Assembly (NCBI GenBank): GCA_007922305.1
Contig: ML677334.1
Span: forward strand, 17,182,344 to 17,246,343
Length of the DNA stretch: 64,000 nt
Direction: 5' to 3'
DNA from: Dermatemys mawii
Taxonomy: Eukaryota; Chordata; Testudines; Dermatemydidae
Part shown: positions 24,101-36,100 of the stretch, piece by piece
Position numbering within the stretch: the first letter of the stretch is position 1
Layout: every line of letters starts with the position of its first letter
Notes under the pieces: generated by a model
Database searches by the model: none
What the model saw: the letters and a program-made list of their open reading frames with translations, nothing else
What the model was told of the DNA's origin: nothing
Translations under genes and position numbers: made by a program

Positions 24101-27100
24101 AATAAGCAGTCGCATTTATTTCAATAGTGCTTTAAAATATTGTGAGAGCCTAATTATTTTCCAATCAATGTTTAAAGATAACCAAGTCAGGACTTTCTGG
24201 ATCAGCTGCTTAGTAGCCAGGACTATTTCCATTTGTCTTCTGCGCAGAATAAAGAAAGCAGGAGAGAGATTCTTAAAACAGGTGACCAACTTCCAATTAA
24301 CTAGGAACAAGTTTCCTATGTACAACTGCACTTAAAAAAGCTGGAAGAATGCTATTTGTTGAATAGTGTATTCAAAGAATAATGCTATTATAAAGCTGGT
24401 TGAATAACTTCATACAAGTGATGCATTATTCACAGAACATCTCTGATTTGACATATCATTTTATCTAATATTTGTCCAGCTTGACTAATAACGCAGCTTT
24501 GTTACAGCGCTGCAGGGTGCAAGTAAAGCATCCTCAGCTATACAAATTTGTCTCATTAAAATATTTCATTATATTACCTCCATTCCTGCAAAGAACCATG
24601 TGGATGCTACACTTCGCCATCTGCTATTTATCAAGCATATCTTGAAATGCCTCTGAAAAGGCAATTCCCCCATAATTGCTGTCAAAAGCCTTACAGTGCA
24701 GCAAGAGCATTCTCCTTGTGAAGGCTTTGCATATCTAGCATCATGTTTATATCAGAAAAGACTGTGTGGTATTGCTCTATGACCATAAGTCTACAATAAA
24801 GAGTAGGAATCTGACAGAACTATCACTTGCTGCTGACCATTTTCACATAGCAAAAAATGGACAGGAAGAGAACTGCAAGTGAGGCTCCAGTAGTTTTGTG
24901 CCCAAAACACACAAGTTCCAGAATAGAAGTGGGTTGAATATCTTCAGGTATCAGCTCATAAAGGGCAGTGAATTCTCTTTGCCTCTGGAGGAAGAATTTT
25001 GTGTAACACATTTTGTCTGTAATTCTCCATGCCATGCTTGACTTAGTGTGGACTTGTATTCTAAAGAAAAGGTGGCTCCTTTATCCTTAGCATATCATCT
25101 TCCCAAATGAAAAAGCTTAAGTGTTTCTTTCTGCTCTATGTCCCGCAAAGTGAAAATGGAGGGACTGGTGACAAAACCTGTCTGACAAATTGCCTTTGAA
25201 CACTGAAGGTTTCTCAACACTTACAGTGCTGCACTGGTGCAGCTGTGCCGTTGTAGTGCTTAGTAAAGACACTACCTATACCAACAGGAGAGCTTCTCCT
25301 ATTGGCGCAGGGGTAGTCCACTTCTCTGAGGGCAGTAGTGATGTCAACAGGAGAAGCCCTCTTGACTTAGGTCATAAGAAGCCATTCTTCATTAGGTCGT
25401 AAGAAGCCATTCTTATGACCTAATCCCTGGTGTACACAGTGCTGTGTACACCAGGGATTAGGTCATAAGAATGGCCGTACTGAATCAGACAAAAGGTCCA
25501 TCCAGCCCAGTATCCTGTCTAATGACAGTGACCAATGCCAGGCGCCCCATAGTGAGTGAACCTAACAGGTAAGGATCCAGTGATCTCTCTCCTGCCATCC
25601 ATCATTCCCCTCTGACAAACAGAGGCTAGAGACACCATTACTTACCCAGCCTGGCTAATAGCCATTAATGGACTTAATCTCTATTAATTCATCTAGTTTT
25701 CTTTTAAACCCTGTTGTAGTCCTAGCCTTCACAACCTCCTCAAGCAAGGAGTTCCACAGATTGTCTATGCGCTGTGTGAGGAAGAACTTCCTTTCATTTG
25801 TTTTAAACCTGCTGCCCGTTTATTTCTTTTGGTGGCCCCTAGTTCTTATATGATGGGAACAAGTAAAAAACTTTTCTTTATTCACTTTCTCCTTGCCACT
25901 CATGATTTGATATACCTCTACCATATTCCCCCTTTGTCTCCTCTTTTCCAAGCTGAAAAGTCCTAGTCTTTTCAATCGCTCCTCATATGGGACCTGTTCC
26001 AAACCCCTAATCATTTTAGTTGCCCTTCTCTGAACCTTTTCTAATGCCAGTATATCTTTTTTGAGATGAGGTGACCACATCTGTATGCAGTATTCAAGAT
26101 GTGAACGCACCATGGATTTATATAAGAGCAATAAGCTATTCTCCATCTTATTCTCTATCACTTTTTTAATGATTCCTAATATCATGTTTGCTTTTTTGAC
26201 TGCCCACTGCGTGGATGTCTTCAGAGAACTATCCATGATGACTCCAAGATTTTTTTCCTGATTACTTGTAGCTAAATTAGCCCCCATCATATTGTATGTA
26301 TAGTCGGGGTTATTTTTTCCAATGTGCATTACTTTACATTTATTCATATTAAATTTCATTTGCCATTTTGTTGCCCAATCACTTACTTTTATGAGATCTA
26401 TTTGAAGTTCTTCACAGTCTGCTTTGGTCTTAACTATCTTGAGCAGTTTAGTATCATCTGCTAACATTGCCACCTCACTATTTACCCCTTTCTCCAAATC
26501 ATTTATGAATAAGTTGAATAGGATTGGTCTTAGGACTGACCCTTGAAGAACACAACTAGTTACCTTCTCCATTCAGAAAATTTACCATTTATTCCTACCC
26601 TTTGTTCCCTGTCTTTTAACCACTTCTCAATCCATGAAAGGATCTTCCCACTTATCCTATGACAACTTAATTTACATAAGAGCTTTTGGTGCGTTGTCAA
26701 AAGGTACGTTGTCAAAAGCTTTCTGGTAATCTAAGTACACTATGTCCACTGGATCCCTCTTGTCTACATGTTTGCCGACTCCCTTCAAAGAACTCTAACA
26801 GAATAGAAGACATGATTTCCCTTTACAGAAACCATGTTGAATTTTGCTCAACAATCTACGTTCTTCTATGTGTCTGACAATTTTATTCTTTACTATTGCT
26901 TCAACTAATTTGCCCGGTAGTGATGTTAGACTTAGAGGTCTGTAATTGAGGGGATCACCTCTAGAGCCCTTTTTAAATATTGGTTTTACATTAGCTATCT
27001 TCCAATCGCTAGGTACAGAAGCTGATTTAAAGGACAGGTTACAAACCATGATTAATAATTCCATAATTTCACATCTGCGTTCTTTCTTCTTTCTTTTCAT

Positions 27101-30100
27101 TCTCTTGGGTGAATGCCATCTGGTCCCGGTGACTTGTTACAGGGAAATTTATCAATTAATTCCACCACCTTCTCTAGTGACACTTCAATCTGTGACAATT
27201 CCACAGATTTGTCACCTACAAAAGACAGCACAGGTTTGGGAATCTCCCTAATGTCCTCAGCTGTGAAGCAAAGAATTTATTTAGTTTCTCTGCAATGACG
27301 TCATCGTCTTTAAGTGCTCCTTTTGAATCTCAATCGTCCAGGGGCCCTATTGGTTGTTTAGCAGGCTTCCTGTTTCTGATGTACTTAAAAAACATTTTGT
27401 CATTACCTTTTGAGTTTTTGGCTAGCTGTTCTTCAAACTCTTTTTGGCTTTTCTCATTACATTTTCACACTTAATTTGGCAGTGTTTATGCTCCTTTCTA
27501 TATACTTCACTAGTATTTGATTTCCACTATTTAAAAGGTGTCTTTTTATCTCTCACTGCTTCTTTTACATGGTTGTTAAGCAGTCACATGGTTAACTGCG
27601 CCGTGGTCTGGTCTACTCTACAGAGATAGGTTGATGCAAGGCAGCTTATGTCGACCTAACTCTGTAAATGTCTACACCAAAACTTCGCTCCCATTGATGT
27701 AACTCGCCCGCTACACCGACTTATTAACTCCACCTCCACGAGAGGTATAGAGTTTACGTCAATGTAGTTAGGCCGACGCAGTGTCAGTGTAGACACTACA
27801 TTATTTACATCAATTGTTGAAGGCTTTCAGAAGCCATCCCACAGTGCCCCACACTGACAGTTCAACTGGTGCAAGTCTTCCTGGTAAGAATGCATACTGC
27901 TGACACAAGGATCAAAGTGTAGACACCCACAAGCGATGCAAATTAAATTGACTTAATTTTGTAATGTAGACATGAGTCGCTCACGGGTATGGACGTAGTT
28001 ACACCGACATAAATTTGTAATGCAGACCAGAGCTAAGAGAACCATCACAGCAAAAGGTTTTAAAGAATGCTGAAACCCCAAACACATTTACTTTTGTCAA
28101 GGAACAGTGGAATCTCCTTTCAAAGGTACCATCACTTATCTAGTCAGCTAGACACTGTTCCTTAATCAAGTTTGGTGAATCCTGTTGTTTCATGTGTGAT
28201 TCTGCAATGTAGACATGTTCCTTTATTTGTGTAATGAGACCAAACAAATTCAAGTTGTGACTAAATTGGCAACTTGAAATCTAGCCACATTAAAAAAATA
28301 AAATAATCAATTAAAAATGTGTTTCCTACTACACTATAGCTGTGTTCTAGTCTCCATGATACTTGTTTTACAATCACATTTTCCTACTTTTAAAAATGGT
28401 TCTCTCGTCCATGTTCCTGTAGGAAACAACAGGGAAAAACAACCAACCAGTTGACTAGAGAGAGGAAACAGTGAAACTGATCACATAAAGAAAGCTGTCA
28501 AAAGCACCAAATGAGCAAACTGAAAAAAGAAAAACATATTCTTCTCAATCCCCTTCAATTAGAATAATCTTGGGGCCCAATCTCTCACTGAGAACCATGA
28601 AGACTCTGGGGTGATAGAATAGATGTTTCTTGTAACAATAGTAGTTATAAAATTTGTAAGCAGAGGAGTGTTTTTTAAGTTGCCAGTATCTCTTTGAATA
28701 ATTCTTGTAAACATAGAGTTCCTGGTAAGTGTTTCTATACTTCCACTCTGATTAGAATGGCAGTGACCTTGGGTTTATTTCCCCTTTTCCTCTGTTGTGG
28801 GGCTGGGTCACTTGCTGGAATCACCCAGGTATATCTCATTTAAATCAGTTCTCAGCAATTGTGGGGGCTTGGGCACTGATGCATGTTGGTCCTTCCTATT
28901 CTCTGTCTGTGGCACATAATAGTCTTGGCTCTTGAGTGCCGTAATATTTGGGCATAATTTGGGTTGTTGGATTTAGTGTGTAGGTGGTGACCCATGATAT
29001 GCAGGAGGTCAGACTAGATGTTCTGGTGGCCCCTTCTGGCCTTAAACTCTACAACTATCAGATGAAAGTTTTTAGAATTTGAGAAACAAAACGATGATGG
29101 GATAACTGGGGCATCCATTTTTGATGTAGAATAGGATTCCATTGAAGCTGCAAAATATCTGATTCTAAATAGCCCCAGCAAATTATAAAATGCATCTTTT
29201 ACTAACAATTTGATGGGGAGCTGAAGTGGTGTTGGAAACTATAGGAAATTTTTAGTAAACTTCTACTGTATTCAAAGTTTCTAAAACTAAGTGATATGAA
29301 CTAATCTGTTCCCATTTTTAAAATTATCGGATTTCCTTTTCTATTAACTCTGTCAACTCAAAAAGTTCATCTAATTTAAATCCAATTAACAGTTTTAACA
29401 AGTGATCCACAGTTTATTTCATTCCCAAACCTAGACACATGCAAAAATGTTATTCTGTTGCACACTATAGCCTCAAACACAGTACGAAAGGAATACTTAC
29501 CCCAATTAGTCAGGACAAAACCTGAGTCTCATTACCACAAATGTCACCCTCCCATTTTCAAGTGAAATTGATAAGAAGCCTCTCAAAGTACATATACCGC
29601 TGATTTATACATGTGCTATTTAAAAGGACAGAAATAGCCTCCTTTTTAGAACAGTACTATGCATAAAATGAATATACTTACATTTGTCAGTGGGGCATGT
29701 GCAAACATGGAAAACCCTTCAAAGATATACTCATGGTCATCATATTCTATAACAGTTGGCCTGTCTGTCTAAAAAAAACAACAAAAAAATAAAATTAAAA
29801 CAGCCATGGTACGACACATATCAACATTAAAATAAACTGAACTAGACTAATGGCTGGAATTGTTTATAAAGTACTTACTAAGAAGTTTGTTGGAGGTGAC
29901 ACTGTAATTCGATAGTGGTACAGTCTTCCAGCATTGTTGGTCATGGGGCGACATGGCTTAATAGGCTTTAAGAGAAAGATTCATAGAGTTATGTGCAGAG
30001 TCAAGGTTAATTTAAATAAAAAGAGGGAATAAAACACTTTTAACATCCATGAAATGTTCACTAGAAAAAAATTAAACAAAACAGGTAGTCAATTAAGAGT

Positions 30101-33100
30101 TCTTGAAGGAGGAGGGAAGTCGTAGCATAATGTATTTTTTACTGAACTTCAGAAACATATACAGAGATATTACTCTTGGCAAAATGTAAGTGCAGTTCAT
30201 ATGTTCTCCATATTGTTGTGCACCTCTCTTCCATACGGAAGCCAGTCATCTAAGTGTTGAGGTGCTTTTTTTTTGTTTGTTTTTTATATAGTTTCATTTT
30301 AGGCAATTAATTAAAAAAAATAGATTATACAGGCAAATTGCATCTTACACGCTTTCATCTTACTCACTTACAACTTTACGCAGTCAACAACCCGAACACA
30401 AACAAACAAAAAAAACCTCACTGTTTCCAATTCTGCCCGACAGTCCACTCAATGAGCGTAAGACGGGAGAAGCGAATCTGCTGTTCCCACAACAACAAAA
30501 TTAAAATAATAACTTTAAAAAAAAAACAGTTTAAATAGCTTGGGCGATTCTGCCCACCATTCCACTCACTGAGCACATGCACCAGAATGAGCATGAGATG
30601 GAAGATGCGAATCTGCCGTTCCCATTCCAGTACTGTGCTTCTCATACTGTGCGGATCTGGCCGTGATGAGTGTGATTCAACTGTACACTCAATGATTTAA
30701 AGATATAGTACAGATTTTTCATATAACCATGACCCCTAAACCCAAGGCAGCTACTTCATCTGGTGCTCAGCCGAAGAAACAGCAATCTGTTCTAACGCTG
30801 GAGGAAAAACTGGCTGTGTTGGACTCATTGAGAGACAGTATGATGGTCTCCAGCGTGGCGCATAAATACAGCCGCAACGAATCTAGCATCCACGCCATCA
30901 AGATTCGAGAGACAGAAATTCGTCAAGCCGTTGCATCAAGTGCTCCAGTAACTGCTAAGGTGACGAGTCAGGTGCATGATAAGACTTTAATGAAGACTGA
31001 AAAGGCATTAAATTTATGGCTGGAAGACATGAACCGTAAACATGTGCCTATCAATGGCAACATGCTGCGAGGAAAGGCTCTTAGCATCTATGCACTGTTA
31101 AAACGCCCCGCCAAAGAGGGACAGCCTTTTGATGAGAAGGAATTCACAGCCAGCCAAGGTTGCCTTACCAGTTTTAAGAACCGTTTTAACCTCAAAAATG
31201 TGCAGACTACTGGTGAAGCTGCGTCTGCCAATGAGGAAGCAGCAAAAACCTATCCCAAACAACTTAAGAAAATCATCAAGAACAGAGGCTATCTTCCAGA
31301 ACAAGTTTTTAATGCTGACGAGACTGGGCTCTTTTGGAAAAAAATGCTCACCCGCACTTACATTTCAAAAGCAGAAAGACAAGCTCCTGGCTTCAAAGCA
31401 GCTAAAGACCATGCCGCTGTGTTGCTTTGTGGCAATGCGGCTGGTTATTTAATAAAGCCAGGCTTGCTCCACAGGGCTGCAAATCCCCATGCCCTAAAAG
31501 GCAAGAACAAAAATCTCCTGCCTGCGTTCTGGAAGTCTAATAAAAAATCTTAGGTGTTGGCAACATTATTTCTGGACTGGTTCCACAAGTGTTTCATTGT
31601 GGAGGTCGCTATAGAATACAACGATATAGCAACTACAGGAAGGCTGCTATATCCTAAGAAAAGTAGCATTTTTGTGCAATTTTTTTCCAATCTGAAAAGT
31701 GTCAAAACTTAACACATCACCTAGCAGTTTCTAGTGGAGACATGTATCCAGGTTGAGGCAATTGCATGTCTTGCTACTATCAGCAAGAAAGTCAGTAATT
31801 TATTCACTTTCCCTTTACATGCCTCCTCTATAGGGAAGACTCAGCAGAAACATAACTTGTGTATTTCCTGGATATCTGTGATTCAGTGGTAGTCCATGCT
31901 TTTAAGTTATTAATGTAGTTGCATGTTTCAGAAACTTTAAAAAGAAACTGGCTAGTGCATAGGTTCAGCAACTATTTTCCCTAGTTTTCCTATGGAGTTT
32001 TATTACAACTAGCACATCCTAAATGTGAAATTACACAATCGGGAAGAAATCAGAGTGATTTAGTATAACACCATAGTTTACTCTAAAACATTAACTTCCT
32101 CCAATTTATGTTAGAGCAAATCAAGTACCTGCCTACTGCTGACAATATGGCATTTATAAGTGCAATATTCAAAACTGTTACCTCTTCACCAGGATAAATG
32201 CTGTGTCTTATTCCTGTTCGTCTGGCTTTAGCACTGCATTTGCACAGTGGTCCATCATTCATCTGTCAAAAACAAAATAGGATTCTGTTTTTATTGAAAA
32301 AAGACAGGAGACAATGTCTGGAAAAGTGTTTTGGTTTTAACATCATGAATGCTGATGCTTCAAAGAGCCTGTCATACTTACAAGATATATTGGTTTTAGA
32401 ACATTCACTTAAGCGGCAAACTGTTTGTATAGACTGACATAAGGAAACAGCAAGACAGCATTAGACTGTCATTGTTTTTTGTGCAGCATAAGCAGGGACA
32501 ACAACACTAGCAGAATGACACCACTGCAGTAACACGTATAAGGTATAGCCTTTCCATTTCTTATTTATTAGATCAATCTGCTATTTGCAGCCAATATAGG
32601 CCATAACCCTGCACTTTATATGTTCATGGGCTTTATTTGACACATAAGTAGTTCTACTGAATTTAGTTGGTGAACTCTGGGTCCTATGGAATTTAACTAC
32701 AATGGTGCCAGGATTTCACCCCATGTATGCAAAATTAAGCAAATGTAAAAGTTTGTAGGTTTTGGGATCTTATTTGGTACTTTAGAGACGTAACTGGAGT
32801 AATTCAAGTCACCTGAACATAGATTTTTTTTAAAAAAAAATATATAACCACTTCTCAGTTATGGGATGAATATACCAAATAACTCTGTCAAAAGGGACAT
32901 TACATATAATATAAAATTGAAACTTACCTTCTTTTTACCTCCAAGCCCCGTGAAGTCTGAGCCCACTGCAGATTGGCAGTTCCAATTAGTGCAACACCCT
33001 AGCATGCTTTCTGGCTGTGACATCATACCCACCACAGAACCCCGGTAGAGACCGGAGCCAACCTACAGAAGTAAATTAAGTCCTCTCTCTTTTCCCATCC

Positions 33101-36100
33101 CTTTACAGTTTTGTAAAGTTTTAATGATTATATCTTATACCCTGTAAGGTATAAATATGTTTTAAAAACTTCAAAAAACTGCAGTTGTGTATAAAAACCC
33201 ACCATGGGACTCCCCTTACCTTTAGAAGTAGTCTGCGGGTCCCAACAGAGCTCCGTGGTGGGGAAGACATCCTCAGCCAACAGAGAGAAGGCTAGGGTGT
33301 CTCAGTGACAGGGAGCCAACAATGCACAGTGGGAATGGACTCCATATGGCCTGGGGGGTGGAAAAAAGGCAGCCCAGTTTTAAGGTTAATCTATTGACTG
33401 TTAGGCTGACATCGTTTTCCTCATAGATTCTGTCATAACGCATACATGCAAGGGGGCTTAAGATGTAGTGCGCATTTCCTCACCTTTGGGTGTTTAACTG
33501 TGCTCCCTTAATGTCAGAGTGATGTGGTATTTTGCTCTTATACAATTTGTCACACACTTTGGAATCCTTCAAGAACAAGTGTGCTAAATAAACATTAGCA
33601 AAATATTCTCATGTGAAGACTAAGCTGAAAACCCATTTTCTCACTTGCCTGTATATCTTACATACCGGGGATGAGAGAGATAAATAATACAATAAACACT
33701 CAATTAGTTCAACACTTCTTGAAAATCAGGGCCCTCCAAGGTGTCTCAAAATCACTAGCCGCTTTGGAAAATTTTGGCATTTACTTTTATTGTTAAGTAG
33801 TATTTGAATATAACACTTTAGGTGCGTGCATGGAGATTTACACAGAGGCTAGGTCACCAGTAAGGCCCAAAGGTGCTTGCAATGTATCTTAGATACATGA
33901 CATGAATTAGGGATAGATGAGAGGAAAGAAGGGAAAGTGGTTTACACAAAAATTAGGCTGTCAGGGTTTTTTATTTAGTTTGGTTTGGTTATTTTTGCAA
34001 GACATGCTTGACGTTCATTCCTGTTTTGTGGGAGTGCAGGTCTGTAAATATTTTGGGATATCTACCTAAGGCATTTATAAGCCTATCACTTTTGCATTAG
34101 AATACAGAACAAAATTATGGGAAAGTCACTAATCAAAATAAAATGGTTCTATACTGAATAAAACTCAGATATAAGAAGCATGCTACTGGCAAGGCCATCA
34201 TGACTTTTTTGGAACTTTTTTTCAGATGTCCCTTAGGAAGAAGTAGTAACTCAAGGTAAATTTGTGGAAATAACCATGCATTTCTGATACTGTTCACTTC
34301 ATGACTCTTCACCTCTCTCTATTTGGCAAACATTTTAGACTGAGGATTCTATTATATTTGTTTGAAAAACTCAGCTTTTCAAACAAAACTCGTACAACAC
34401 AATTTTCAAAGTTAAATATCTCAATAGTTTTATAATTTTGGGTTGTGGGTTTTTTGTCTTTTTTTTTTTTTTTTTTTTTAACCCTAGGAGCATAAATAAG
34501 AGCTCGGAATGGAAGCGTCAAAAGACCTTTGAATTACCATTGCAGCAATGTGCATTGCAGTATCTTCTGCCATTATAATTTGTGGCTTTCTAGTTTCATG
34601 CCTCAAATAAAACGCCAGAAAAACAAGTTTACTCAGGGTGCCATTTGACAAAGAGTTAGAAGGGACCATAAAAGAGTTAAAGAAGAAAGATGGAGATGGC
34701 AAATTTGCAAAGAACTGCTTGATCTCTGTGTAACATATATTGAAACAACATTTCATGAGCTCACCAATAACATTTAACGAGGACTATAATCTGCATGCAA
34801 TTACAGCAGAACCATTAGACAAGAAATTAGGAGCATTAATAGGATATTTAAGGCATTATTTATCATTATACAGTAAGAGTTTTTAGGTGAATCATTTGTA
34901 AAGCAGATCTGCAAGCTCTCTCTTACTCATCCCAGCATTTATCTTTGTGCCTCTATTGCTAAGCTAACAGAATAGCACCATTACAATCATCGGCAATACA
35001 GAGTTTACAAATACAGTCAAATATAATTCAGGGTGAAGAATCTCTAGGGTTTCAGGGTGTTAATTGAACTCCTGAGATTGAAAGCAATGTGCACTAACAA
35101 CAATAAAATATAATCTAGCAAGAATGAAAAAAATTCAAATTGGACAGGAGACAACAGGTGTTTTCTAGTATATTCTGTAACAAATCTGAGCGCTAGATTT
35201 TTATGGCTCCTAGAACAAACCTTTTAGATACACAGTGAATGTTTTGCAGACAATACCTGTCCGGGGTCATTGTACCAGAGCTCCTCATGAAGACGATCAG
35301 GGTGAGCTTTTTTACGCTTAATTTCCGCAATAACGTCAAATACTTCGGAATCTGAACTGCTAGAACAGCTGCTATTGTCATCCGAGTCACAGTCGGACTC
35401 ACTGGAACTCTCTGGTTTAAAAGTAAAAGTAAGGTTAGTTGAAAAGAACCCCCATTCATTCTTTTCCAAAACAGCAAGGAATTTTCTAATATCCAAGCAA
35501 ACATCATATAGATCTGCAAAAGTATCAAAGACTTATATAACATTCAGAGTGGCTCTTATGAATCTTAGGACAGCAATTAAGTTTTAATGTAAAGAATTAC
35601 AGCAAATACTAAGGTTACTGAAAGTAGCATTAACTGAATTTGTTTGCACACACGAGTGGAATGATCTGATTAGTTGACCATTATTCGATTTCAGAAGAGC
35701 AATTTCTATGCTCCTAAACACAATTGTTTGAAGCTAAAAGACTGCAAGAAAGAGGATTATGAATTTATAATCCCCACAAGTAAGATCTAAAAAAAAGCTA
35801 GAATGAAAACATGTACATTGCATCTATATTCATGACCCTGCACACGGAGGATCAACTAAACAGAGCTTGTTTCTTTTCAAGTTGTTTCAGGTTCACATGA
35901 GTTATGGTAATAGCATTGCATATATTTGTGTTTTTAACCAAGATTATTTAATTTTTTTGTAGATAACCATTAACCAATTTCTTTTTTTTCCCCCCACTCT
36001 GGAAAGGGTGTATATAAAAAAGCTATGTTCCAGGATCTGTAAGGCTAAATTGGCAAACTGGAGGCCACAGAATAGTTCAGAATTCAAGATGTCCATGGAG

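Larger units (their letters stand above)
21856..29681 (-). other. DROSHA intron 8-9 (7.8 kb)
   Basis: The largest intron in the coding part. It carries a poly(G) run (about 22,930), the Penelope scrap, CR1 copies, the palindrome and a MITE. Confidence 0.85.
29966..32181 (-). other. DROSHA intron 6-7
   Basis: Mostly the Tigger copy (30,330-31,610), inserted opposite to the gene. Confidence 0.85.
32263..35256 (-). other. DROSHA intron 5-6
   Basis: AT-rich apart from the candidate cassette exon at 32,928-33,062 and a poly(T) run at 34,459. No repeat recognised near the candidate exon. Confidence 0.8.

Noticed and set aside
23912..24127. 71-codon plus-strand ORF with protein-like composition ([20 protein letters not shown]...)
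   Set aside because: No recognised family, no splice or promoter context, antisense in an intron beside a Penelope fragment. Probably chance; a protein search could change this.
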